From contig NC_045132.1 in NCBI RefSeq assembly GCF_007655135.1, forward strand, positions 3,844,001 through 3,908,000: a DNA stretch of 64,000 nt. Reading direction: 5' to 3'. Both the position numbers and the translations under genes were made by a program. The notes below the pieces were generated by a model. That model made no database searches and had not been told where the DNA came from. It saw only the letters and a list, made by a program, of their open reading frames with translations. Source of the stretch: Punica granatum (lineage: Eukaryota > Streptophyta > Magnoliopsida > Myrtales > Lythraceae). Positions 46,801-57,700 of the stretch are shown piece after piece; position 1 is the stretch's first letter; each line of letters begins with the position of its first letter.

Positions 46801-47139
46801 TCCTTCTTATCGATCTTCACTGTGGCTCACAATAACCTATCGGGGCAAACACCTGAAAGGAAAAACCAATTCGCCACGTTTGATGAAAAGAGCTACGAAG
46901 GTAACATCTTCCTCTGCGGGCTGCCATTAGAGAGTTGCAACAGTTCAGAGCAGTCTCCGCTGACAACAACAATTCCAGATCAAAAGGAAGACTACTCCTT
47001 CAGAGAAGCCTTCGCATGGAGCTTTGCAGGATCATATGTCGTAGCATTCCTTGGAACTGTGGCGTTTCTCTTCATTAGCTCCCACTACAGAACAATCATG
47101 TTTAACTTTTTCTATAGGCAAATCAACTGTTTTTATTGA
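43896..47139 (+). CDS. LRR receptor-like protein, four exons, 939 residues
   Basis: A cell-surface receptor of the plant RLP class, with no kinase; such proteins sense ligands and act with partner kinases in defence or development. Exons: 43896-44259, 44473-44625, 44735-44866, 44969-47139; introns are GT-AG, the first three joins all keep frame in phase 1. Domains: signal peptide (about 1-28), LRR N-cap with 'CFEPERIGLMKLK' and 'DCCRWEGVSC', about 25 or more LRRs with LxxLxLxxNxLxG pattern, an island near 690-755 before 'YMSGLDLSCNNLSG', last LRRs, C-cap 'LCGLPLESC' (about 863), acidic spacer, one membrane helix (about 898-920) and a short basic tail. It resembles the Arabidopsis RLP13/14/15 type, which also has introns between LRRs. 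All of it is open. A close copy at 57.7 kb is dead. Confidence 0.85.
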
Positions 47140-47705
47140 TAGGTTTTTATCGATAGGCAGATCACACGTGATGGAGAAGAGCTTTCCTGTATGATGGTTT
47201 AATGTTCTAGGAAGTGGCTTTTCATATTACTATGTGTTTTTCAGCTTCCCTCCTTCTGATCAATAAGTGCATCACGAGACTCATTCAGCTGCTTCTCTTC
47301 ATATTCGGAACCATTCACCCAGGCCTCCCTCATCCTTTGGGCTAGCCGATTGAGAATGAGCAACATCTGCACAAGAGAACTGGTGAGAGAGTCCATTCTC
47401 AGTTTATAAAGCACAATTCAATCTTTGCAATCCTATAGGTAAATTAACCTTAGGATTTTTTTATTTCTCTTGCACCAACTGTTCATTTGCACCAACTGTT
47501 CATAGCAGGGTGCAATATATTCTCCGCAAGTACAATAACGCCCTGATGTCGGTGGGGACCTTTTGACGATTGAAAGTATGGACATGTTTTTCTTCTTGTT
47601 GTTGCTGCTGCTGCCGTTGTTGTTAGTGTATGTACAACTCTTTGAATGCCGAGAAAGTCCATTCTTGGAAATGGATTATATTCGGGCCATGGGCATTTTC
47701 GTTTT
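47140..47705. other. 3' flank of the receptor-like gene
   Basis: Shared with copy B at 60959-61750 apart from its 275 bp insertion. No second gene is seen; the 12-base 'gcaccaactgttcat' phrase is tandemly repeated near 47472-47503 in this copy only. Confidence 0.5.
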
Positions 47706-47797
47706 TCTATGTGAGTTTTGGCAAATAGCATACTGAGGTTCTTTGAACAGAGGATAAATTGGATGTGTGATCCATCCATCTTGCTATATCTGCTCTT

Positions 47798-47941
47798 TTT
47801 TCTTTTTTCTTTTCCCCTTTATTTTTTACTATAAGGAAGAGGCTTGTAGAGCTACAAAGTATGAAAAGCAAAATAGAGAAACACCAAAGTTCTATTAACG
47901 AGAATCGAACTCGGGAGCTATCGGTACCAAGACTTGCCACC
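47798..47941 (-). mobile_element. tRNA-derived SINE, minus strand
   Basis: On the minus strand an A-box-like 'TGGCAAGTCTTGG' (47939-47927) and B-box-like 'GAGTTCGATTCTCG' (near 47913-47900) lie at pol III spacing, and a purine-rich AAAAGAAAAAAG tail ends the element. The 9 bp target duplication TCTGCTCTT is exact (47789-47797 and 47942-47950). It lies in the block that is missing in copy B. Confidence 0.75.
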
Positions 47942-48059
47942 TCTGCTCTTCTTAATTAACCTTCAAGCACTTGTACTCTTTTAATTTTTTATTTGTCCAA
48001 GCCCTGGTTGGTGGCAATGGTATACCGAACCATACAGGTCACACACCTTTTGTCAACTT

Positions 48060-49529
48060 TTATTTAGGAGAACACACTGGTCACACACCCATTGTCGACT
48101 TTTATTTAGGTGAACACGCTACGATATGCCCTATATCAACTAAAAGTAGGTATAACCCCGTGCATTACATGGATTTATAAAATTTTTTATTTATTAGACA
48201 TGGGCCATATGTCTCACGGAAAAAAAATATTAATTTATTGAAAATTTTCTAAGTTATGAATTTTTTTTCAATTTAAAATTTATTCGACTGACTTTTCTTC
48301 ATAATGTTTATATAATAAACAACGATCATAATTAGATGATCGTGGCATTACGTAGTTTAAACATCAAGTCATCTTGTTTATCCATGACTTTTTTTTTTAT
48401 CTTTCAGGAATATATTTAATTTATAACGTGAATTGGATAAATTTCTTTTTTCTTTAGAAACCTTTTAATGCTTATTCTTGATTTTCGATATAATAATTTA
48501 ATGTAATTATGCAATAAAAATAAAACAATAGAGAAAGTTAGAGAATTTAGACAGTTGAGATTTTCTTAATTACAGGATGAATGCTATGAAGATTTGCACT
48601 TCTTAGAAACACTAGTGAAAATGCATTTGTGTTGCACTTGATGTCAATTAAGCATGTAGCTAAATTAATACTACTTCTTTTTACTATTTTGTCTTTAAAT
48701 TTCTCTTAAGTAATTAAATTTTGAATTTTGTTGGTTTTGAAAATTTATTTTGAATTTGTGTATCGAACTTTAATTTTAAAATTCCTCGCATTTTGAAAAT
48801 TATTCAGAGTTATACAAATTTTTATTTTTAGTTTATTTCACTATTCTTTATAGTTTATTTTTCTAAATTTTATTTTATTTTTTCTTAAATTTTATAAATT
48901 TTTCTTTTTCTTGGATTTTATGCAATTTATTTTGTTTTTAATATTTTTGATTTGTGCCGACGTCATCTAAGGGAGCAATTGAAGAGATGCATCATCAAGA
49001 ACTAACGGCTTTTGATATTTCACCAAGAGCTGAGGCTCTCGAATAAAGGCCTATGGATTTCACTTTTCTGTTTTAATATATTATATATTGATATATTGAT
49101 ATTGATGGACGCACGCCATGATCGTTTGAAACTTTAAATCGTACTGATTATACGATCTAATAATCCCGTGAGCGATCATGCTCTCATCGTATAGATTTCC
49201 GATCATTTGACCAGTATCGAAATAGGACGCTTGAGCAAAGATAGCAGGGTGTTACGATCTTACCATCCTACGAGCGATCCTACAGCCTTGTTGGCCAAAG
49301 CCAGAGTCGTGGATGTTGATGTGAGTTGACACTGTCCACTAGTAATTTCTGGCCATATTATATTATATCTTTTTTATATTATTACTGGTATATTATCATA
49401 TCTTTCTTTGTTCATGTCAAGGTTGATTCAAATTTTGATTAATGAATCTCAAATTTGAATTCGAATTCGAATAGTGTTGAGAGGATTTGTCTGATTTGTT
49501 GAATGGTGCCACTGCCATGTTGAAGACCA
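48060..49529. other. AT-rich 3' flank of segmental copy A
   Basis: No gene. It includes a reversed Helitron-like end, ACTAGT at 48611 with 'gttgcac' behind it, also present in copy B at 62305. A stretch at about 49288-49322 resembles the first exon of the neighbouring acyl-activating gene. Confidence 0.5.
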
Positions 49530-49537
49530 CTCGCACG

Positions 49538-49732
49538 CAGGGGCGGAGCCGGAATTTCCATTCAGGTGGGACAAACTCATACTTTTGTGACAAAATTTAA
49601 AAAATTCAAAATTCAGGGGGGGTTAAAATACTAATTTTACATCAAAAAAATTCATACTTTTGAAATAAAATTGAAAGAATTCAAAATTCAAAGGGGCAAT
49701 TGCCCCCTGCCAATACATTGGCTCCGTCCCTG
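49538..49732. mobile_element. hAT-type MITE, 195 bp
   Basis: Ends CAGGGGCGGAGCC and GGCTCCGTCCCTG are inverted repeats. The flanking 8 bp copies are CTCGCACG (49530-49537) and CTCACACG (49733-49740), one mismatch. CAGGG ends with an 8 bp duplication are the mark of the hAT group. Only the first 37 bp are present in segmental copy B. Confidence 0.75.
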
Positions 49733-49913
49733 CTCACACGGGATATATGATGGACATACCTATAACATATATTTACAGGGATTCATACGGGCCGCTAAGA
49801 TGACCCGAGTGATGTAGATAACGTCCTTCGCAATAAACAAAAATGGCAAAGATAGCCCTCCTTACCACTTATCAATCAAGAAAAAGGAAAATAACTAATA
49901 AATAACTAAAATC

Positions 49914-50101
49914 AAGAGGCGGCCATATAAAAATAATGGTCTAGTCAGAAGAATATAATTTCAATTTACAAACTTGAGGAATCTGATGTGGATTTACCCA
50001 AAAATATAATAAATAACTAAGACCCACTTCATGTTCGTCGAGTTTGTAAATTGAAATTATTTCTTCTAACTAGACCACTACTTTTATAAATTCGCCTCTT
50101 G
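49914..50101. repeat. Inverted repeat with arms of about 70 bp
   Basis: 'caagaggcggccatataaaa' to 'caatttacaaacttgagg' pairs with 'gagtttgtaaattgaaatt' to 'tataaattcgcctcttg', around a loop of about 45 bp. It ends less than 80 bp before the start codon of the acyl-activating gene, so it would lie in its promoter or 5' UTR. Confidence 0.75.
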
Positions 50102-50836
50102 GACTTTGCTCCTCCCAAATCTCAGGCTTTCTTATCCGAATTTCGAAGAAATTTCTCTGTAAAGTTGGGACCCCCCATGAACAGGTTCCTCTTCAAGAAC
50201 TCTCGAGCTCTCCTCTCTTCCCAATTCACCCGATATAGCCTCTGCGTCGAATCGGACCGATGGGCTGCGAGGGGTTGGCCAGAGCCGGAGTCGTGGAAGT
50301 CGATGGAGGGTCTCATCTGGTGCTCGGCCAACCACGCACCGCTGTCTCCGATCAGCTTCTTGAAGAGGTCGGCTAAGGTCCATAGGGACAGGACATCTCC
50401 GGTCTATGGTCCGGTGGAGTACACGTGGGGTGAGACTCATGCGCGGTGCGTGCGCTTGGCTTCCGCCCTGGCACAGCTCGGGATTTCCCGTGGGGATGTG
50501 GTGAGTGAGTAGAATTCTCCCTCCAATCCATGCCTGGGTGATTCTGTTGATTGATGTTGTTTGTGGTCTCTGGTTAGGGCCAAATTGATACACTTGCAAC
50601 AACAGTGGGACCAATTTGAGTTTACTTACATGCCATTTTGAGACTTGTTTCAAACTACACAAGGAACCCATGAGAATGCTTTGTCTGGAAATTGATCAGA
50701 TTAGTTCAAATTTAGTTGCATTATTTCTTTCCCCTCCCCCTCTATTCTGCTTTCTCGTTTACGGCTTTGTTTTAATCACAGGTGGCCACTTTAGCCCCGA
50801 ACGTGCCTGCCATGTACGAGCTGCATTTCGCGGTGC

Positions 50837-50841
50837 CGATG
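50837..50841. other. Target site duplication of the CRM-like element, left
   Basis: CGATG, repeated exactly at 56095-56099. A 5 bp duplication is normal for Ty3/gypsy integrase. Confidence 0.9.
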
Positions 50842-51285
50842 TGACGTAGCGGAACCTAAATTGCGATCTGTTGATTCGCGTATGAATACCAGACAACAAC
50901 CTTCTATCACCTGTTGATTCTACGAATACTAGGAATAAGTATCAAACTTGAAAACAAATTCGAGATTGGAAGAAAGAGCACGGTAGCTCTACAACTTTAT
51001 TGATAAATTCGAAATTCAACTCCCTCAACCATAGGGTTGTACAAAGTTTAAATAGGTCTTAAAAATGCTTAAATTGCACAAAAAATATAAACTTTCCTAA
51101 AATTGTAAAAACGTTCTAAATAACATAATTGCCTGTTTGAGACCCTAAACGATGGAATTTGCCTTAAATATAAAAAAATCACAGCAAAGCGGTGAGTTTT
51201 GATTCAGAGGCCGTTTCCTTCGAAATAGGGTTATCAAAACCTGTTTTTCTCCAGGTAACGACTTGCCGTCTCTTCTACCGCATCA
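50842..51285 (-). repeat. 3' LTR of the CRM-like element (444 bp)
   Basis: Begins TGACGTAGCGG and ends ACCGCATCA on the plus strand. The pol frame enters this LTR and ends at 51234. Confidence 0.9.
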
Positions 51286-54200
51286 TTCTCCCCTAGGTGG
51301 AGAGAATTCACCCTCGAATTGTTCTCGTCCGAGCTGTCACCCGTGTAAGGAATCAAGTGCTTCACATTAAACACATCAGCAGTATGAATGTGGCTATGAA
51401 GCTTAAGCCGATATGCATTCGAATTGATCTTCTCTATAACCTTTACCGGCCCAATCTTCCTTGCTGAAAGCTTGTTGTACTCCCCAGCTGGATATCGATC
51501 CTTAGTAAGAATTGCCCACACATAATCACCCACTTCAAATTTCACCGAACGACGCTTCTTATCCGCAGCTTGCTTATACTTGGCATTAGTTGCTGTCAAA
51601 TGTTCAAACACTGCTTGATGAATCTCTCGCAAGCTATCCACAAAATCTGCTACCTTACCATGAACTTTAGATTTGTTAGGTAAAGGAATTAAACCCAAAG
51701 GACCCTCGGGAATAGCAGCATACACAACTTGGAAAGGGCTAAAACTCGTGCTATGATTGACTGCATGATTATGGGCAAACTCAGCTTGGCACAACTTGAG
51801 ATCCCAACTCTTCACATGCTCCCCCACCAGACTTTGCAGCAAGTTACCCAACAACCAATTCACGACCTCAGTTTGCCCATTGGTTTGGGGATGATAAGCA
51901 CTACTGAATTGCAGCTGTGTATCCACCATCTTCCATAAGCTACGCCAAAAGTGGCTAAGGAATCGGGTATCCCGATCAGAAACAATGGACTTTGGTAATC
52001 CATGAATACACCTCACGAAAGTACAGTTGAGGCACTCGAATAGCATCTGTCGTTTTCCTACAAGGAATAAAATGCACCATCTTAGAGAATCGATCAATAA
52101 CAACATAGATGGAATCATTACCACGCTGTGTTCGCGATAGACCAAGCACAAAATCCATGCTGACATCCTCCCAAGGTCGCGATGGAACCGGTAATAGCAT
52201 ATATAACCCGGCATTGGTAGCTGTCCCTTTGGACACGTTGCAGACCCGACACCTCTGCACGTACTTTTCCACCTCCTTGCGAATGGTCGGCCAAAAATAC
52301 GAGCCTTGCACTAGCTGTAACGTCCGATCTCACCCAACATGCCCTTCTCCATGCAGCTCCTTAATTATTTGCAAACAGAGGCTGCAATCTGGAATACACA
52401 ACTGGTTGCTCTTGAACAGAAACCCATCATGCAGCAAAAATTTTGACTTCTCCCCAGCATGAACTTTCCCCAAAACATTAGAGAAATATGGATCAGTCTC
52501 AAGCAAATCACAAAAACAGTCAAACCCAGGTACCTCAATACGCAGATTAACAAATAGATTGTTCTTGCGGCTCAACGCATCAACCACCCGATTCGTCACC
52601 CTTTACTTGTGTTTCACCACGAAGGTAAAACGCTGCAAATAAGAAATCCACGAGGCATGTCGTGGGGACACCTTATCTTGGTGGTGAAGGTGTTTTAATG
52701 CCTCATGATCAGTATAAAACACGAACTCTCGATGAAACAAATAATGCCGCCAATTTTTGACTGCTTGTACCACCGCATAGAACTCCACATCATAGGTGTT
52801 GTGCTTTAACTTAGCCCCAGATAGCTTTTCACTGAAATATGCAACATGCCTATTGTTCTGGCTCAAAACTGCACCAATGTCCACTTTAGAAGCATCACAA
52901 TGTAACTCAAAGAGCTGAACAAAATCAGGCAAGACTAATATTGGGGCAATCGTAAGATGCATCTTGATAAGCTGAAATGCCTTCTCCACTTTTTCCGTCC
53001 ACGCAAACTTTTCACTCTTCATGCAATCTGTTAAAGACGCCATAATTGTATTGAAGTGAGGGATGAAACGCCTATAAAAGGATGCAAGTCCATGGAAGCT
53101 GCGAACTTCAGTAAGTGTCCTCGGTTGCGGCCATTGCCTCACCACTTCGATCTTGGACTCATCTACCTTCAGTCCTTCCCTAGAGACCACATACCCAAGG
53201 AATAAAACCTTCGATGCCATGAATACACACTTCTTCACGGCAGCATAGAATTTCTCCCTGCGAAGCACGCACAAAACTGCCCGCAAGTGCTGGAGATGCT
53301 CTGTTTGGTTAGCACTATAAATCAGAATATCATCGAAATAAAAAACAACGCACTTGTCAATGAATGGTCGCAAGGCCTGATTCATCACACACATAAAGGT
53401 GCTCGGTGCGTTAGACAGCCCAAAAGACATCACCATTCACTCATACAATCCCTCATGTGTTTTGAAAGCTGTTTTCCACTCGTCGCCGGGCCTTATGCGA
53501 ATCTGATGGTATCCACTCTTCAAATCCAGCTTCGTAAACACTGTTGCACCGCTGACCTGATCAAGCAAATCATCCAATCGAGGAATTAGAAATCTATATC
53601 GCACCGTAATTCTATTAATGACTCGACTATCCACACACATGCGCCACGAGCCATCCTTCTTGGGCATAAGCAAGGCTGGAACTGTACAGGGACTCAAGCT
53701 TTCACGGATATGTCCCCTGGCCAGCAACTCCTCAACCTGCCTCCGCAACTTCTCATGTTCCCCAGGACTCATTCTGTAGTGGGGTCTATTTGACAGTGTC
53801 GCTCCTGGCTCCAAGTCAATTCGGTGTTGAATATCCCGCAAGGGTAGCAAGCTATCGGGAAGCTCATCAGGAAAGACATCCATATACTTAACCGCTACAG
53901 GTGCGGCTACAGTTGGAATTGTCGCCTCACCGGCCACTTTTTTTCCGATTAGCACATAAATTGACTGCGATTCGTCCACCTCTTCTTCGAACCTCGCCAA
54001 TGACAAAAGCTTCGTTTCTCCACCCATAGAGGTTGGTTTCTCCATCTCTCTATTGGGCACTAACACAATCTTCACATTTTCAAACATAAAACTGTATGAG
54101 TTAGTCCGCCCCTCATGAATCACTCGACGGTCATACTCCCACGGCCTACCCAACAGTAAATGACATGCATCCATTGCCACCACATCACACCACACAACAT

Positions 54201-55560
54201 CTTTATGTTTCAGGCCAATGGAAAAAGAAACCAATGCACGTTCTGATACATTAACCTCGCCTCTCTTTTTCAACCAAGCCAGTTTATAAGGCTTAGGATG
54301 TTTCTCTGTCTTGAGGCCCAATTTCTTCACTACCTCCGCAGAGACAATATTCTCGCAGCTGCCAGCGTCGATAACAAAACGACACACCTTACCAAGAACA
54401 GTGCACGTGGACTGAAAAATATTATGCCTTAGCCAATTGTCGTCTGCAATCTTAGGCGTCAAGCATGAACGCCCAACAACCAGTGCCGTTCCTGTGTCTC
54501 CAGTCATGACTTCTTTTTTGACGACCTCCTCACTATCAAACTCAGGATATTCGACTTCCTCCACATCCTCATCTTCGCCCTCCTTCGTGTCAACGAAGAA
54601 TGTCTTTTTGCCAGCGGTCTTCCGGCACTCAGACTGCCTGTGACCAACCTCGCCACATCCAAAGCACTTCATCCCAGCACCTGTTGGTCTATTTGGCTGG
54701 TTTGTGTTAGTAGTATTTCTGTTGGCTCCTCCTCCAGGGCGGTTCACCTCGCTACTGCCACCACCACTACCACCAGGACGACTCGCACCACTACTGCTTC
54801 CTATACTGGAGGAATTCTCGAAATTACTATTGTGTCGGGACTGTTTTTCAACTTGTAGAGCCCTTTTATGTGCTGCTGAGACACTGGATCGATCAAACAT
54901 ATTAACAGTATCTTGAATCTGCACCCGCAATCCTCTGATATACCTCACCACTAATTGATCTTCAATTTTGTGTACCTCATTCTGGACTTTAAGTTGGAAA
55001 AACTCGGTGGTATATTCATTTACCGTTCGAGTTCCTTGCCGTAAATTCTGCAATTGCTGATACATTAATCTCTAAAAATTATATGGCAGAAAACTGGCTC
55101 GCAAGTGTTTCTTCATCTTCTCCCACGTCACAACTTTTGACTTGCCCAATTTGCTTCTGGTCAATTTGAGCTGCTGCCACCAAGTCGTGGCTCTGTCTCG
55201 CAACCTAATTGCTACCAAAGGTACACGTTTGTCTTCGAGCACTCCTTTAAATTCCAAAATCAAGAAACTCCTCAGATTTGAGGCTGCCATGAAATTCTGG
55301 AATTTCAGTCCGCATCCCCAACTCCCAACGCCTCCTGTCTTCCTCGAATGGTCGCCTCCTGTCATGCTCGACAGCGCCCCTTTGCTGTCTTCGTGGAATA
55401 TCAGCAAAATAGTTCTCTCCTTCCGACTCCTCTTCGGTTTCCTCTCGATCAGGGTCAGAATTCGGATTAGGGTTTCTCCGATTTTAGTTCTCCACAAGTG
55501 CAGCCATCTGCTGTGTGAACTGCTCCATCATACGATCCATTCTCTGTTCTAGTTGTCACA
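51234..55560 (-). pseudogene. CRM-like gag-pol polyprotein gene, broken
   Basis: In order on the minus strand: gag (55497-55072, stop, then on from 55065) with zinc knuckle 'CFGCGEVGHRQSEC'; protease with 'VIDAGSCENIV'; reverse transcriptase with 'KLDLKSGYHQIRI' and '[10 protein letters not shown]'; RNase H with 'YTDHEAL'; integrase with the HHCC pieces 'HGEGHVG' and 'CRVCNVSKG', then the D, D and E boxes ('VVIDRFSKM', 'SDRDTRF', 'NGQTEVVNW'). Breaks: a stop before 'MYQQLQ' (about 55070), a stop at 53434-53436 within RT, a stop near 52600 before 'VVDALSRK', and a frameshift at about 52000-52300 in integrase. There is no chromodomain; the C-terminus has 'SRVNSLHLGEND', like the CR motif of CRM elements, and the last 17 or so codons lie in the LTR, a known CRM trait. 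Confidence 0.85.
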
Positions 55561-55634
55561 GGTTGTCACGCTCAAGAACATCGTCCACACGATCCCTTCT
55601 CCTGGGCGGCTTGGCTGTTCCAGATCAAATCGTA

Positions 55635-55647
55635 GTCTCTGATACCA
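55635..55647 (-). other. Primer binding site (tRNA-iMet) of the CRM-like element
   Basis: The minus strand reads TGGTATCAGAGAC, two bases inside the 5' LTR, which fits initiator tRNA-Met apart from the last bases. Confidence 0.85.
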
Positions 55648-55649
55648 AC

Positions 55650-56094
55650 TGATGCAGCGGAACCTAAATTGCGATCTGTTGATTCGCGCACGAATACCAG
55701 ACAACAACCTTCCATCACCTGTTAATTCTACGAATATCAGGAATAGGCATCAAACTCAAAAACAAATCCAAAATTGGAAGAAAGAGCACAGTAGCTCCAC
55801 AACTTTATTGATAAATTCGAAATTCAACTCCCTCAACCCTAGGGTTGTACAAAGCTTAAATAGGTCTTAAAAACGCTTAAATTGCACAAAAAATATAAAA
55901 TTTCCTAAAATTGTAAAAATGTCCTAAATAACATAAATTGCCTGTTTGATGCCATAAATGATGAAATTTGCCTTAAATATAGAAAAATCATGGCGAAGCG
56001 GTGAGTTTTGCTCCGGATGCCGTTTCCTTCGAAATAGAGTCGTCAAAACCTGTTTTTCTCCAGGTACCGACTTGCCGCCTCTTCTACCGCGTCA
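55650..56094 (-). repeat. 5' LTR of the CRM-like element (445 bp)
   Basis: Begins TGATGCAGCGG and ends ACCGCGTCA on the plus strand, followed by the CGATG duplication (56095-56099). Confidence 0.9.
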
Positions 56095-56251
56095 CGATGG
56101 CTGGCGCGGTTCTCTGCACGCTAAATGCCTGCCATGACCCTGCAATGGTCTCAGTCCTATTGAGACATTCAGGGGTGAAGCTCATCTTTGTGGACTATGA
56201 GTTGTATGAGATTGCCCCAAGGGCCCTTGACCTCATTGGAAAGATTTCAAA

Positions 56252-56600
56252 TTGATCAGCCTCGGACATGATTTTTACACTGCAAAGTTTGATAATTCAG
56301 AAGATAGGGAGTACGTACTTCGGGAAGGTCCCCGGATAATCCTCGGCCATTACCTTTCGATGAGGGCATGGGTCCCTGATTTCGTCCCCTCCAAGGCTAC
56401 AATCGATAGGGCGGCAGTGTGGGTGAGGATTCATGAATTCCCTGCGGAGTAATATACTGAGGAATGTCTTTTGGGAGCTAGGGAATATCATTGGTAAAAC
56501 AGTTAAAATTGATTACATTACTGAGGCTCATGAGAAAGGGAATTTTACCATATCCTTCACGATTCTTACACGTGCATATCCTGCACTAGTCACCCAGTAA
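56252..56600 (+). pseudogene. LINE ORF1 relic (DUF4283-like)
   Basis: A plus-strand frame has 'DFYTAKFDNSEDREYVL', 'GPRIILGHYLSMRAW' and 'AAVWVRIHEFPAE', the typical pattern of the DUF4283 domain in ORF1 of plant L1-type retrotransposons. After 56452 it goes on in another frame ('ELGNIIGKTVKIDY'), so it is broken. No reverse transcriptase follows. It abuts the acyl-activating pseudogene and may have removed its 3' part. Confidence 0.75.
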
Positions 56601-57545
56601 TCAACATCGATATTGCGTCCAAATAGAAACGACGGATGATCCAAAACTCACGACGTATGCTATAAGATCAACAGACGGCATCCAATCTATATGCCGCAGA
56701 GCAGATTCTTGCAACCCTTCAAATCTATCATTCCTCAGTTAACCATATACGTGTCAAATTCGAACGGGTAAATGAGACAAGACCGCGTTTTTCGGAAATG
56801 GATCAACTGTTGCCCGTGAAAATCCAGTAACGGTCAACAGACAGTGAAGTCCTTTTCTCCTTAGAAATTTCAAACTGGACACCTGGAGGACGTCTTTTCC
56901 CCGCGTACATGTAGACCATGTGAAATATTGTTACTATCAACATCAGGTTTTTAATAAAAGTAACCTTTATCTTTCGTTAAATTTTAAGGAAAGCAATGTT
57001 ATTATCATCTCCTCTTTTCCTTCGTCTTCCCATCAGGAAAACTTTACCTTTTAACGGATTGACTTAGTTTGACTAAATTAATCGATGCTCAATTGACTTT
57101 CGGATATCAGGGTTTCACACCGAAAAAATATCAACATATATATATTGACTAAATTATTATTAAATGCAATAATATTATTCTAAACATTATTATTGTTAAT
57201 AGGATATTGATACAATAGATAAAAAGATAGAGATTATGATAATTCCTATTTGAAAATGATTAATTCAACATATGTACAACTCGACCACCGCTTAGTTATA
57301 CAAATTTTTGTATTATGGTCATCATATATATATATATATATATATGTATATAAGAACTTTTAAATATATCCATAATAATCTACCCAAAAAATCCATAATA
57401 AATAATATTATTTACTCGTAATATAATGCTGTATATATACATCGGAATTAGCTAATTGCTTTTTTCTTTTTCCCTGGCCGTTCAATCAATTGCTTGAGGT
57501 AAAAGTAACATTATCTATCTACCCATAAAAAAAATACATCATACA
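56601..57545. other. Spacer with a SINE relic and TA repeat
   Basis: At 57045-57125 'gactaaattaatcgatgctcaatt' to 'tcagggtttcacaccgaaaa' matches the 3' half of the SINE at 37493-37676. A TA run lies at about 57325-57345. Otherwise nothing seen. Confidence 0.55.
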
Positions 57546-57700
57546 AAACTGATCCAGTGGTCCTTGCGGGGCTGTCATTTCATGGAAAGTGGAAAATCAC
57601 CGCCTGCTGAGTAAGCAGCATGAATATAAATATATAAGTGCGAATGAATGAAGAAGAATGAGAAGGCAAGTGGGAGAGAGTTGCATATCATTCAGGCGAT

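Larger units (their letters stand above)
43741..49732. repeat. Segmental duplication, copy A
   Basis: About 6 kb matches 57546-63228 from 'aaactgatccagtggtcc' to 'tttccattcaggtggg'. It carries the receptor-like gene, its promoter and about 2.4 kb of 3' flank. Differences: copy B has a 275 bp insertion, copy A has an extra block at 47706-48060 with a SINE, and copy B is missing about 35 bp near 49150-49190. Confidence 0.9.
50842..56094 (-). mobile_element. CRM-like Ty3/gypsy (chromovirus) retrotransposon, 5253 bp, defective
   Basis: Full structure with both LTRs (50842-51285 and 55650-56094), a polypurine tract AGGGGAGAA on the minus strand (51294-51286), a tRNA-iMet primer site (55647-55635) and a 5 bp target duplication. 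I count about 43 differences over 445 LTR positions (near 10%), mostly transitions, so the insertion is old. The coding region is on the minus strand and is broken by several stops and a frameshift. Confidence 0.9.
50177..56254 (+). pseudogene. Acyl-activating enzyme (AAE1-like acyl-CoA ligase) gene, split by a retrotransposon and truncated
   Basis: Exon 1 (50177-50500) has '[20 protein letters not shown]', '[33 protein letters not shown]', the usual start of plant AAE1-type AMP-forming ligases, with an N-terminal extension of about 42 residues. The donor is gtgagt at 50501. Exon 2 starts at 50782 ('TLAPNVPAMYELHFAVP'), is cut at 50841 by the LTR element, and resumes at 56100 ('AGAVLCTLNA', 'SVLLRHSGVKLIFVDYELYEIA') up to a stop at 56252-56254. 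Removing the element restores one frame. The remaining 70% of the enzyme, with the ATP-binding and adenylate motifs, is missing; a LINE relic follows directly. Such enzymes attach CoA to carboxylic acids. This locus cannot make one. Confidence 0.85.

Noticed and set aside
47897..47941. tRNA gene on the minus strand
   Set aside because: A- and B-box-like sequences are present, but no cloverleaf can be drawn, and a tail and a 9 bp target duplication show it is a SINE.
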